A model generated the notes under the pieces. The model ran no database searches. It had not been told where the DNA came from and worked only from the letters and a program-made list of their open reading frames with translations. A DNA stretch of 44,039 nucleotides from an uncultured Lachnospiraceae bacterium (GTDB lineage Bacteria; Bacillota; Clostridia; Lachnospirales; Lachnospiraceae): positions 1-44,039 of the forward strand of contig CATKXR010000042.1 in NCBI GenBank assembly GCA_949840805.1, read 5' to 3'. The position numbers were made by a program, and so were the translations under genes. Shown here piece by piece: positions 17,074 to 25,214 of this stretch (position 1 is its first letter; every line of letters begins with the position of its first letter).

Positions 17074-17934
17074 TCAACACCGGATCACCACCACCGCCCC
17101 ATTATCCTTCCCCTCCTCCTCGCTTCTGTTCACCAGCTCGATCATGGAAAACGCCTTTTCCTGGCAGCTTCCCTCCCCTCCCAGGCAGTCCTCCAGATCC
17201 TTCCATCTGGCTGTCTCATACAGGCCGTCTGTCATGAGCACCACATACTCCCCTCCGTACAGCCGGACCGGCTTATCAAAAAATTCGATATCCCGAAACC
17301 CGTCCTGGCCCACATAATTGTACAGGCGATGCTCATCCAGCAAAGAGACCGCTTCCTGCCTGGTCAGCTTCCCCTCCTCATATTTCTGCCTGGCCAGCAC
17401 ATCGATGGTATGGCCCGATGACACCGGCACCAGCTCCCGGTTCCGGTACACTGCCACCTTCACGTTTCCTACGGCCGCATAATACAATCTGCAGTCCTTC
17501 ACCATCACTGCCCCCACAGAAGCGGCTCCCTGATCCTCCTCCATTTCCTTTAAGATCCTCCGGTTTGCCCCCTGGAATGCCTTCCGGAAAGAATACTGCG
17601 GATTATAAAATGCATTTTCCTCCTCGAAAATCTCCAAAAATGTCTCCACGGCAATCCTGCTGGCTATCTTCCCCCCATAATTCCTGCCCATCCCGTCTGC
17701 CAGGACCGCCATTGTCCCTTCCTGGCCCTCGCAGATTCCATATTCATCCTCCTGGATCTCCCGGTCGCCGATGGTCTTAGATGCCCCTGTCTCATATCTT
17801 CCTTTCCTTCTGCTTCCGGATCTTCTTTCCCTTTTTCCGGCTGTGCGGGATGATACCTCCATCCAGATCCTGGCAGCGGACAGCCCCAAAGCCACAATCG
17901 ATAACCACGCAATCGCATATTCCGGAATATTCAT
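17074..17934 (-). CDS. PP2C-family Ser/Thr phosphatase with N-terminal membrane anchor
   Basis: This is a 286-residue protein. Residues about 7-25 form a hydrophobic anchor, followed by a Lys/Arg-rich linker and a complete PP2C domain. All metal-site motifs are present: QEDEYG (D63), LADGMGRNYGG (D80, G81), MTDGLYE (D236) and KDNGAVVVI (D277). It should remove phosphate from Ser/Thr, as PppA does in the T6SS threonine-phosphorylation pathway, with FHA proteins as readers. Two FHA genes lie directly upstream. The kinase that would oppose it is not in the window. The start follows GGGGGGATGAC. Confidence 0.85.
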   Translation of the reverse strand: MNIPEYAIAWLSIVALGLSAARIWMEVSSRTAGKRERRSGSRRKGRYETGASKTIGDREIQEDEYGICEGQEGTMAVLADGMGRNYGGKIASRIAVETFLEIFEEENAFYNPQYSFRKAFQGANRRILKEMEEDQGAASVGAVMVKDCRLYYAAVGNVKVAVYRNRELVPVSSGHTIDVLARQKYEEGKLTRQEAVSLLDEHRLYNYVGQDGFRDIEFFDKPVRLYGGEYVVLMTDGLYETARWKDLEDCLGGEGSCQEKAFSMIELVNRSEEEGKDNGAVVVIRC

Positions 17935-17982
17935 GTCATCCCCCCGTCCCGGCTCTCCCGTCTCCCCATCCGTTTCCTTCCC

Positions 17983-18546
17983 CTACTCACTTCTCCTGGC
18001 CTCCCCCTGCTGCCCAGGCTTTTGATAGCCAGACGGTTCCTTTTCCTGCCACATAAAATTCTCCCCGCAGAAAGGCACAAACACAAACTGGCTTTCCCCC
18101 ATCTCAATCAGGTCATAGGGATTTAACGTCACCGGTGTATAGACCGCCTTTCCCTCATGGTACACCAGCCCATTGCTGTCCCCGGGCAGCAGCACCGTCT
18201 CCCGGTTCTTCGGGTCAAACACCAGCACCCCATGGTTCCTCCTGGAAATCTTGTTATCCCCCAAGATCTGGATATCCATATCATCGGCCCTTCCGACAAA
18301 ATTTTTCCCTGAACGGATCTTATAATCCTTCCCCTGCCTCGGCCCGGACACGCACACGAGCCACCCGCACACCGGCGCTGTCTCCTGGGCAAACAGCAGC
18401 TCCTCAATCGCCTCTTCACTGGCCGCTGCCGCTGTCTCCTTCTTCTCCTGGGTCGCTGTCTCAATGTTGCAGTACGGGCATACCGTCCCATACCTTCTGG
18501 CCGAAAACAAGTGCCCGTTCTGGCACCGGATCAGATTGCTGCTCAT
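17983..18546 (-). CDS. Zinc-ribbon FHA-domain protein
   Basis: This 187-residue cytosolic protein has an N-terminal ribbon-like segment with C8, H12 and the CPYC pair (RCQNGHLFSARRYG, VCPYC), which could hold a zinc ion. An FHA domain follows at about 62-165: a GKNFVGRADDMDIQI strand, the phosphopeptide-binding loop 'NKISRRNHGVLVFD', and the 'DSNGLVYHEGK' turn in place of the usual S-NGT. It would bind phosphothreonine on a partner, as Fha1 does in T6SS. The SD is AAGGAG. It sits between the membrane FHA gene and the PP2C gene. Confidence 0.8.
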   Translation of the reverse strand: MSSNLIRCQNGHLFSARRYGTVCPYCNIETATQEKKETAAAASEEAIEELLFAQETAPVCGWLVCVSGPRQGKDYKIRSGKNFVGRADDMDIQILGDNKISRRNHGVLVFDPKNRETVLLPGDSNGLVYHEGKAVYTPVTLNPYDLIEMGESQFVFVPFCGENFMWQEKEPSGYQKPGQQGEARRSE

Positions 18547-18630
18547 TTCTCTCTACTCCTTTTTTATGTATTCTAATAACCGATCACCCCTGGCCTTATA
18601 CCCGTGAGTATAAGGCCCTACCTGGATCCA

Positions 18631-19182
18631 CTATCGCAAAAGCAGCCGGTTCATCCCCACATACAGGCAGTCCCCCTGCTCCAGCCTGCAGGGAATGTCC
18701 GGAGACAGTTGGTAGATTCTCCCGTCCCCTGCCTTTTTCAGGCTCAGGCCATTCGTGCTCCCCAGATCTTCCACATACCAGTTGCCGTTGGAAAAATTCA
18801 GCGTCGCATGCTCGATCTCCACCATACCGGCATAAGGACTCTGGCTTAAATCGATATCCACCTGGTTTTCCCTCACATCCCGCCCAATCAGCGCCGCCGT
18901 CCTGCCATAAAGGTTCCATACCATCAGTTCCATATCTTCCTCATTCAGCAGCGCAATCTCCGTAATAAAGCTTTTCTCCGGCAAATCTTCCCCGCCGTTT
19001 TTTCCTGCCATCCCCCACTCTTCCCTCTCCCGGGCTGCCAGAAACAGCCACACCGCCGCCCCAAGCCCTGTTCCCCACAACACGCCGGCCTGGTGCCTTA
19101 CCTGGCCCGGATAAACCAGGGCGATCCCAAAGGCCGCCAGGCAGACACATCCTGCCGCCAGGTCAACAATCCTTTTTTTCAC
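18631..19182 (-). CDS. Membrane-anchored FHA-domain protein
   Basis: This 183-residue protein starts at a GTG with a full AGGAGG upstream. Residues about 7-25 and 32-49 are two membrane helices (LAAGCVCLAAFGIALVYPG; GTGLGAAVWLFLAA), so both ends face the cytosol. The C-terminal FHA domain is canonical: ALIGRDVRENQVDIDLS, VEIEHATLNF, WYVEDLGSTNGLSL. It offers a membrane docking point for phosphorylated subunits. In Gram-negative T6SS such docking triggers assembly; the same logic here is inferred from the neighbouring PP2C gene. Confidence 0.8.
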   Translation of the reverse strand: MKKRIVDLAAGCVCLAAFGIALVYPGQVRHQAGVLWGTGLGAAVWLFLAAREREEWGMAGKNGGEDLPEKSFITEIALLNEEDMELMVWNLYGRTAALIGRDVRENQVDIDLSQSPYAGMVEIEHATLNFSNGNWYVEDLGSTNGLSLKKAGDGRIYQLSPDIPCRLEQGDCLYVGMNRLLLR

Positions 19183-19199
19183 GCCTTTCCACCCTCCTT

Positions 19200-19589
19200 C
19201 TATTTTTTTATCCCCATATATCTTTCAAACATCTCCGTCACATCAATCGGATTCGCCCTTGTTTTCCGATTCGGCTCCCTTTTTTCTTCCTCCGCCCGGC
19301 TGCTTCCCGGCCTGAAGCCAAAAAACATCTCTTCCTTCCCCCTGCTCCCTGCTTCTGTCTTTCCCTTTTTCTCCCTTGCCTTTCTCTCCCGGTCATATTG
19401 CCGCCTCTTCTCCTGATCCCCAAGAACCCCATAAGCCTCCCCTGCTTCCCGGAACCTTCTTTCCGCCTCCGCACTGCCCGGATTCCCATCCGGATGGTAT
19501 TTCTTCGCTAATATCCGGTACTGCCTTTTGATCTCCTCAGCCGAAGCATCCTCTCTAACCCCAAGAATTCTATAATAATCTTTCTTCAT
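19200..19589 (-). CDS. J-domain (DnaJ-like) co-chaperone of the injection-system operon
   Basis: This is a 129-residue protein. The ATG at 19589 is preferred because AAGGA lies upstream and the J-domain begins right there ([10 protein letters not shown]). The HPD tripeptide (residues 32-34, YHPDGN) and the helix-[13 protein letters not shown] are intact, so it should stimulate DnaK's ATPase. There is no Gly/Phe or zinc region. The tail is basic and ends [16 protein letters not shown], probably a targeting motif. A J-protein inside a contractile-system operon is unusual; it could direct DnaK to sheath, tube or effector subunits. It is the first gene after the presumed attenuator. Confidence 0.8.
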   Translation of the reverse strand: MKKDYYRILGVREDASAEEIKRQYRILAKKYHPDGNPGSAEAERRFREAGEAYGVLGDQEKRRQYDRERKAREKKGKTEAGSRGKEEMFFGFRPGSSRAEEEKREPNRKTRANPIDVTEMFERYMGIKK

Positions 19590-19654
19590 CTCCTCATCCT
19601 TTCTCCCGTTCCTCCCCCATAAGCAGGCTCCTGCCCAGCTATGCTCTCCCCATA

Positions 19655-19702
19655 AAAACCCCCACAAAAACGCAGGGGTACATCCCTTAGCAGATGTACC
19701 CC
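19655..19702 (-). terminator. Hairpin with T-rich tail after the tube genes (possible attenuator)
   Basis: On the minus strand a perfect 10-bp stem (GGGGTACATC / GATGTACCCC, positions 19702-19693 and 19684-19675) with an 8-base loop is followed by TGCGTTTTTGTGGGGG and a second TTTTT. It lies between the second tube gene and the J-protein gene, where sheath and tube genes end. Partial termination here would make more sheath and tube mRNA than mRNA for regulators and spikes. Confidence 0.6.
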
Positions 19703-19804
19703 TTTGCTTTTATCCCAAAATGCCGCGGCCCTTCTGGACACACCTACAATTCCCGAGGCAGCCGCCCAGGCGGACCCTGCGAGATCCCCCTGAACAGCAA
19801 ACTC

Positions 19805-20233
19805 TTATCCGGCTGAGTATCCGCCCTCAATAGTAATCCTCTCCAGCTTATCCTTCTTCTGTTTGATCACAAGAGTAAAGGTTCCCGTACCCTCCACATC
19901 TCCAAAATCCTCCTTATAATCAATCACAAATGCATTAGGAAAACAGTACCGTCTCTCCATGATCCCCGCCGCCAGATGCTCTACCGTTACCTTCCGGTAG
20001 CAGTCCGCCTTCTCAGCCGGAACTGCCGACCACAGGGCAAGCTTCCTCGTACTGTCAAAAGGATCCCCGTCCACCGCTGTCAGAATCCTGCCCGTGATCA
20101 CCAAAGTGCTTCCCACATCCTTTGTCCGGGCATTGGAATCTAACGGGATATCCGTGGCAAATTTCACACGGCGCACACATTCCTTTGCAATCTCAAAGCT
20201 TTCCACTCCTTCTACCGTTACCTTGTATGACAT
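19805..20233 (-). CDS. Hcp-like tube protein B
   Basis: This is a 142-residue protein with the size and beta-rich pattern of an Hcp/phage tail-tube subunit. It is clearly paralogous to the gene at 20261: both share DSNAR-TD-G-T, ALWS-VPAEKADCYR, PNAFVIDYKEDFGDVEGTGTF and a final K-KKD--IEGGY. Tube proteins stack as hexameric rings inside the sheath and may carry small cargo. Copy B lacks copy A's N-terminal GG segment and has a different first strand (VEGVESFEIAKECVRRVKF). The SD is AGGAGG. Two adjacent tube genes suggest a main tube and a variant end ring, or two assembly states. Confidence 0.6.
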   Translation of the reverse strand: MSYKVTVEGVESFEIAKECVRRVKFATDIPLDSNARTKDVGSTLVITGRILTAVDGDPFDSTRKLALWSAVPAEKADCYRKVTVEHLAAGIMERRYCFPNAFVIDYKEDFGDVEGTGTFTLVIKQKKDKLERITIEGGYSAG

Positions 20234-20260
20234 CTTTTCGTTCCTCCTTCCGCTCTTGCC

Positions 20261-20692
20261 TTACTCGCCGCCAAAACCGCCTTCAATCCGGGTCGCCGCA
20301 TTTTCGTCTTTCTTCTGCTTCATATGGATATAGAACGTCCCTACGCCGCTCTCATCATCCACTTCCTCCGTATATTCCATCACAAAAGCATTCGGAAGGG
20401 TGAACTGACGGACGATCTGGCTGGCCGATACCACGGTGATCTCTGCGCTGCGGTAACAATCCGCCCTCTCAGATGGAACCTGGGACCACTGAGCCAGGCC
20501 TAAGGTCGGGTCGTTTCCCTCCCCGCCCAATTTATAAAGCATCTTCCCCCATACCTTTACCGTCAGGCCGAAATCCGTTGCACGCGCATTGGAGTCCGCT
20601 GAAGATGCCGAATTAAAATCCACATTGGTAATGCTTCTCTCGTCAAACACGATATCCTCAGCCCCTCCGGTGATTTTCATGCGAAATCCCAT
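20261..20692 (-). CDS. Hcp-like tube protein A
   Basis: This 143-residue protein follows the sheath gene (47-base gap) with a strong AGGAGG SD, as expected for a highly made tube subunit. The strand-rich pattern is MKITGGAEDIVF, then SNARATDFGLTVKVWGKML, LAQWSQVPSERADCYR, FTLPNAFVMEYTE and GTFYIHMKQKKD, ending IEGGFGGE. It shares most of these with tube protein B. The Hcp assignment rests on size, copy pair, fold pattern and position between sheath and spike genes; no catalytic motif applies. Confidence 0.62.
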   Translation of the reverse strand: MGFRMKITGGAEDIVFDERSITNVDFNSASSADSNARATDFGLTVKVWGKMLYKLGGEGNDPTLGLAQWSQVPSERADCYRSAEITVVSASQIVRQFTLPNAFVMEYTEEVDDESGVGTFYIHMKQKKDENAATRIEGGFGGE

Positions 20693-20739
20693 AAATAACT
20701 CCTCCTTTTCTTAAATAATATTGTTCTATATCAATGGCG

Positions 20740-22923
20740 TCACGTCTTGTTGGCTGACAGCCGATTGATCTCCACTTCAAGATTCTTCACATTTCCGTTA
20801 AAGGTAATATTCAACGTGCAGTATCCGTTTTCCTCATCAATGATATATTCAATATCATCCCCTTTTCCCAATATGGCATTTAAAAACTCCCGCTTGGAAA
20901 GCCACTGGCTCTTCTGGCTCCTGGGATTGTTGGAAAAGAACTGGACAATGGAGTCCTCCTTAAAATCCCCTGTTCCATGGCGCATCACCCGTTCAATATA
21001 GCTGGTCACCTGGGTCTTATAAATCGGCTCGAACATATATCCATCTGACATCAGGTTCCTGGCCTTATAGACCATGATATTGGTAATGTCATTCCCTTTA
21101 AAAGCCGCGTTTTCTGAACTGAATACAAATCCAAAATTTTTCCGGTTGATATCACTCTTGATGGAATTGGTAAATCCGGTGATCTCCTTTGCCATGGTAG
21201 TGTACACCACCAGCCCATGATCCCCTGCCTCGATGTCAAACCGCACGCCCGGCAGTTCCGGGTCTACCTGGGTCTTCCCAAACCGGTCCTTTAAATATTC
21301 CGGACACTGGTAAGCCGCCACAATTCCTGCTGCCACGTAAGCGGCTCCCACGTATACGCCGTCAATCCACAGCTTCATAATATCTTCTTTTTCCCTGGAA
21401 AGCTTTACCATGCCCCCATCCTCGCTGATGACCATCCGGCTGTCCAGGATCACCCCCGACTTGTCCTTTGGGATGATGGTGAAATTGGGCAGGCAGGGAA
21501 TTGCGTATTCGCTGAATGGTTTCCCCATAAGCGGCCCGCATCGGTCCTCATACTTTTCGATCCCCTCCGCGGCCAGGGCGCTGAACGTAGTGCTGTCGTC
21601 CGCCTCATAGCTGAAAAAACACTGGACCCCATAATCTTTAAAGATATCTAAAAGCCTGACCAGGGATTCCATGCTGTTGCTGTCACTTTTGCTGGTTTTG
21701 GAATTGCCCTTGAACCGCTCCCTGGTCAGCTTCATTTTGCTGTACTGGTCTAAGGAAACATTGGGGACAATCCCGTACCATACGGTATTGGCAAAATCAT
21801 TTTTGGCATTGGTCGTGTTTAAATAAGTGATCAGCCGGGAGATGTTCCCGGACCTTGCCAACAGCTCATTGGACACGTTGGTGATCAGCATGGCAGGTTT
21901 CATCCCTTTGATCTTCTGGGGATACTGTTCAAAAAAGCACCAGATTCCCAAAAGCTTTTCCATCAGCGGCTTCACCGTCTTGATGAATGCGTCCTTGGAT
22001 TCCCGGTAAAATTCCAGATAGGAATTGTAGTTGGCCACTTCCCTTTCCTTGTCAATGCTGCTCTCCATGGTAGAAGCCAGCGGGCAAAAGGTCCTGGCCA
22101 CCAGGGCGCCTACATAGTCGTTGCTTTCTTCGTTCAGGGCCTCATAATCTTCCTTCAAAGCTTCCCTCAGCCCGGTATTGACATTATCGTCTACGGCAGC
22201 CAGGGCCGTGGTCTCCACCTTTGGGGCTTCCAGGACACGCAGTTCTCCATCCTCTCCCATGCTTAAAACTCCAAGGGCCAGGGGAGTGTTGTCCCTCTTT
22301 TCTCCCCCGTCTCCCAGAAGCAGCCTGGTCTTGATATCCTCAATAGCCAGGGGCAGCATGGCCATCACATTGTTGTAGTTGGCGCTGGCCTCCTCAAACA
22401 TCACATTCAGCTTATCGGCCAGATCCCTTTTCTTCGGGTCCTCCTCATCCAGCTTGGCATACTCCCTGAAGGTGTACTGCAGTTCTTTCCGGTTCTGCTT
22501 GATGGCATCCATAACCTTTTTGGGAGAGATCATATCCGTCAGCTTCTCAAACCGGAAATCCACGTTGATCGTTCCTTCCGCCCGCTTGGTATCGATCATG
22601 GACATCAGCATTCCCATAAACTCATTTTGGCGGTTTAAGGGAATCTCCGTCAGCATTTCGTCCGGCACCCGTTCCGGCTTTTCCAACTGATAGACCACTT
22701 TCTGGTTGTTGGCATTGAAATAGCAGTATACCTTTGGCTCAAATTTCTCCAACAGCTCGTCAAAGCTCCGCACCAGCAGATGGTCATGGATCTCCTTAAG
22801 CTTATCGTCAGACAGGCTCTCCACTCCCCGGACATCTCCCACCAGCGTCAAAAAATCCAGCTTCCCCGGATTGATCACTTCCAAAAGCATGGTCCGGTTA
22901 GTCTGCTTGATCACATTTCCCAT
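20740..22923 (-). CDS. Contractile sheath-like protein, apparently TssB and TssC parts fused
   Basis: This is a 727-residue protein. The ATG at 22923 has GGAGG eight bases upstream; an earlier in-frame start lacks one. Residues about 1-170 look like TssB/VipA: a strand with LLEVINPGKLDFLTLVGD, then INVDFRFEKLTDMISPKKVMDAI, which fits TssB's 'l-FrslddF-P--v---v'. The remainder resembles the large sheath subunit, with FFEQYPQKIKGMKPAMLI, an ALAAEGIEKYEDRCGPL insertion and, near the end, a RFDIEAGDHGLVVYTTMAKEI / NRKNFGFVFSSE / MVYKARNLM core like phage and T6SS sheaths, then strands near the C-terminus for the handshake. Position before two tube genes supports the assignment. TssB and TssC are normally separate genes. 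Confidence 0.6.
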   Translation of the reverse strand: MGNVIKQTNRTMLLEVINPGKLDFLTLVGDVRGVESLSDDKLKEIHDHLLVRSFDELLEKFEPKVYCYFNANNQKVVYQLEKPERVPDEMLTEIPLNRQNEFMGMLMSMIDTKRAEGTINVDFRFEKLTDMISPKKVMDAIKQNRKELQYTFREYAKLDEEDPKKRDLADKLNVMFEEASANYNNVMAMLPLAIEDIKTRLLLGDGGEKRDNTPLALGVLSMGEDGELRVLEAPKVETTALAAVDDNVNTGLREALKEDYEALNEESNDYVGALVARTFCPLASTMESSIDKEREVANYNSYLEFYRESKDAFIKTVKPLMEKLLGIWCFFEQYPQKIKGMKPAMLITNVSNELLARSGNISRLITYLNTTNAKNDFANTVWYGIVPNVSLDQYSKMKLTRERFKGNSKTSKSDSNSMESLVRLLDIFKDYGVQCFFSYEADDSTTFSALAAEGIEKYEDRCGPLMGKPFSEYAIPCLPNFTIIPKDKSGVILDSRMVISEDGGMVKLSREKEDIMKLWIDGVYVGAAYVAAGIVAAYQCPEYLKDRFGKTQVDPELPGVRFDIEAGDHGLVVYTTMAKEITGFTNSIKSDINRKNFGFVFSSENAAFKGNDITNIMVYKARNLMSDGYMFEPIYKTQVTSYIERVMRHGTGDFKEDSIVQFFSNNPRSQKSQWLSKREFLNAILGKGDDIEYIIDEENGYCTLNITFNGNVKNLEVEINRLSANKT

Positions 22924-22981
22924 ATTGCGTCTTCCTCCTTTTTGGATCTCTATCATGAAAGGGCTGGCTCACGCCCCCTTA

Positions 22982-24868
22982 TCATCCCATGATTTCTCTT
23001 TCGCTGGGTTTTAGGTTTTTATAGTGGAGTTCGATTTCCGTATCTTCTTCGTAAAATGTTATGGTTATTTTCTCGTTATAATAAACCGGGTATCCCCTTC
23101 CTTTCTTCAGGATCTCCGCTCCCCGCATCACCGTGCATCGATCTGACCGGTCTTCCAGAATAACCGAATGCTCCGGCCCCGGACAAAACAGAATATCACC
23201 GGATTCCCGTTCCCCATAATAGATCCTGCATGTATCTAATATCTGCTTTAATGTAATACGCCCCGGAGAGCGACCGAACAGACGGTATACATGAGGCGGG
23301 ATATCTTTTCCGTCCCGGGTCCGTACCACATATAAATTAAATTTCCCCGAATAAGGAGTGTCCTTAAGCACCAGAGGTTTTTCTGTCTTGTCTCCTGTCC
23401 CTGCAGAATCCATATAGAGGATCGTGGTATGCTTCTTTTTCTCCCACAGGCCAAGAAATACCAGCACAGCGGCAAGGAAACCCAGAATTCCCCATAATGG
23501 ACGATAGTCCGGTTCCGGCAAAAAGACCGGATCCGGTGTTTTCCCGATCCGCACCGGCTCCGCCTGCCTTACCTGCCATACATCCCCCAATCCTTCCATA
23601 TCCACAGACAGCTTCACCTCTTCGATGCCGTCTGCCGGAATGACAGTCTTGATTTGCCCTCCCTGGATCACTCCCTTACAGGCATCTCCGTTCAGGATGT
23701 AAGATATCTCTCTTCCTTCCAGCTCCTCCCTGTCCCACAGATTGGTACGGCCGTCTGACTCATCCACCGCTTTGACCGCGATATCTGCCAAGTGCTCATA
23801 TTTGGGAGGAATATTCTTTTTGATTTCCTCGTCTGTCCGCCTAAGCTCCCGGCTTTGGTATTGTACATCCATCTTCACACATGTGGCATATTCTATCAGT
23901 ATACATATGGAGACCCCTTTCCCGTTTTCCTCTGCTGTTTCTTTCTTACCCTGCACAGAGTTGTCTCTGGCTTTCTCATTTTCCTCAAAACAGATCCGTA
24001 CCTGGCCGGAGGACGGCCTTTTAAACTCCACCACGGCAAAATTCCTGCCTGACGTGATCTTTTGGCTCTCTGCACGACATTCTGCTGAAAACGGATCCAA
24101 TTCTTCGTTTGATGTCATCAGAAACCGCACATAGCTGGCTCCGGAAGGAATCTCTGCTTCCAGGGTCTTCCCGTCTGCCTCTGCTATGGCCCTGGCTTCT
24201 TTCCAGGGAACCTTCATCCGCTCCACAAGAATCCGTTCCAGGATCCCGGCCAAAGTACCCGACTGCCCTTCCCAGTAGACAGCCCCATCGGTAGTTTCCG
24301 CCCCGTCAAAGATATGCATCTGCGGATTGCCCAGCTCTGAACCGATCGCAATGATATAAATCCGGATCCCCCTGCGGGCCGCCTCTGATGCCGCTTTCGT
24401 GTAAAGGCTGCGGGAATTTTCCTTCTGCCGCTGATCCGGCATATCAATCTCCCCGTCTGTCATCAAAAAAATGCTCCGCTCCATCCCCTCCCCGTCCGAG
24501 AACAGCCCCACTGCCTGCTGCAGCCCTTCCCCGGCATTGGTATAACCAGCATAAGTGATGGAACTTAACTGCCGGTCCATCATTTCCGGATCCGGGCTTA
24601 AGGGGATAGTCGTCTGGATTCCGGTGTTGTAAGCTACCAGCCCTGCCTGATAGCCGGACGGCAGGCTGTACACGGCCTGACGGATTGCCTCTATGGCCTC
24701 ACGGTCTTTATCCTGGGTGTTCATGGATATGCTGGTGTCTAAGAGGAACACGATCTCGGCTCTGTTGTTTCCGTCATGACCTGAATCTGCAGATGCCCTT
24801 GCTCTTATCATTCCAGTAAGGCAAAAAAGAAGAATAAAAAATCCAAACCGAAAATATTTTCTTCTCAT
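22982..24868 (-). CDS. Membrane-anchored von Willebrand A protein, first gene of the operon
   Basis: This 628-residue protein has an N-terminal signal sequence (residues 1-27) and an extracellular vWA domain at about 37-215. The MIDAS motif is complete (D44-T-S46-I-S48), with T in 'GYTNAGEGL' and D in 'MTDGEIDM'. A beta-rich region follows, then one membrane helix (about 457-475), and a cytosolic domain of about 150 residues with an FHA-like strand pattern (VYRLFGRSPGRITL, GDILFCPGPEHSVILED). It could be a surface sensor or anchor that passes an outside signal to the phospho-relay inside. T6SS PpkA also has a vWA part. It has its own promoter (24928-24955). Confidence 0.7.
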   Translation of the reverse strand: MRRKYFRFGFFILLFCLTGMIRARASADSGHDGNNRAEIVFLLDTSISMNTQDKDREAIEAIRQAVYSLPSGYQAGLVAYNTGIQTTIPLSPDPEMMDRQLSSITYAGYTNAGEGLQQAVGLFSDGEGMERSIFLMTDGEIDMPDQRQKENSRSLYTKAASEAARRGIRIYIIAIGSELGNPQMHIFDGAETTDGAVYWEGQSGTLAGILERILVERMKVPWKEARAIAEADGKTLEAEIPSGASYVRFLMTSNEELDPFSAECRAESQKITSGRNFAVVEFKRPSSGQVRICFEENEKARDNSVQGKKETAEENGKGVSICILIEYATCVKMDVQYQSRELRRTDEEIKKNIPPKYEHLADIAVKAVDESDGRTNLWDREELEGREISYILNGDACKGVIQGGQIKTVIPADGIEEVKLSVDMEGLGDVWQVRQAEPVRIGKTPDPVFLPEPDYRPLWGILGFLAAVLVFLGLWEKKKHTTILYMDSAGTGDKTEKPLVLKDTPYSGKFNLYVVRTRDGKDIPPHVYRLFGRSPGRITLKQILDTCRIYYGERESGDILFCPGPEHSVILEDRSDRCTVMRGAEILKKGRGYPVYYNEKITITFYEEDTEIELHYKNLKPSEREIMG

Positions 24869-24927
24869 AAGCCTCTCTCCTCCCCTTTATTTCCAAAATT
24901 TACTAATTTCGACAAACTTTTAGAATT

Positions 24928-24955
24928 ATTTTACACTTATTTTAAATAGTTTCAA
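24928..24955 (-). promoter_or_regulatory. Promoter of the injection-system operon
   Basis: Minus strand: -35 TTGAAA (24955-24950), 16-bp spacer, -10 TAAAAT (24933-24928), about 60 bases ahead of the vWA start. The spacer length, and the 4 bp between the -35 and the nearest operator half, are identical to the agrDB promoter. Confidence 0.6.
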
Positions 24956-24959
24956 TATA

Positions 24960-24994
24960 AGAAACAAAATTGTACATATTAATGGTCAAAATTA
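24960..24994 (-). promoter_or_regulatory. Putative AgrA (LytTR) binding site upstream of the injection-system operon
   Basis: Two direct repeats start exactly 22 bp apart on the plus strand: AGAAACAAAATTG (24960-24972) and ATGGTCAAAATTA (24982-24994). The second is identical over 13 bases to a half-site before agrD (26018-26030). LytTR regulators such as AgrA bind direct repeats about two helical turns apart next to the -35, which is the geometry here. Confidence 0.6.
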
Positions 24995-25038
24995 ACAAAT
25001 TTCAATTCGGGACAGAGACAATACAGGTCAGAGACATC

Positions 25039-25080
25039 AAAAAAAGACCCATCAATCAGCCTTTCGGCATATGATGGGTC
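25039..25080 (-). terminator. Rho-independent terminator of the agr operon
   Basis: Minus strand: 9-bp perfect stem (GACCCATCA / TGATGGGTC, 25080-25072 and 25054-25046) with a nested GCC/GGC hairpin, followed by seven T (25045-25039). It separates agr transcription from the injection-system promoter. Confidence 0.85.
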
Positions 25081-25092
25081 GGATGACAATGC

Positions 25093-25191
25093 ATACCTTA
25101 TCGTGCGGAGCCTGACGGAGCACGCCTGCCCGAAGGGCATGCATTATGGGATGCCCGGAAGGGTATACCTTATCGTGCGGAGCCTGACGGA
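25093..25191 (+). repeat. 99-bp repeat, copy 1 (left flank of agr)
   Basis: This is one and a third copies of a 72-bp unit (ATACCTTATCGTGCGGAGCC...), containing small hairpins such as TGCCC-GAA-GGGCA. The same 99 bp occurs inverted at 29001-29099 with three differences. It lies 24 bases past the agrB stop. Confidence 0.85.
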
Positions 25192-25214
25192 ATGGTATAA
25201 GATTTTGCCGCCTG

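Noticed and set aside
13506..24868. Defective prophage tail
   Set aside because: No terminase, capsid, portal, integrase or lysis genes; FHA, PP2C, vWA and J-domain genes fit an injection system rather than a phage.
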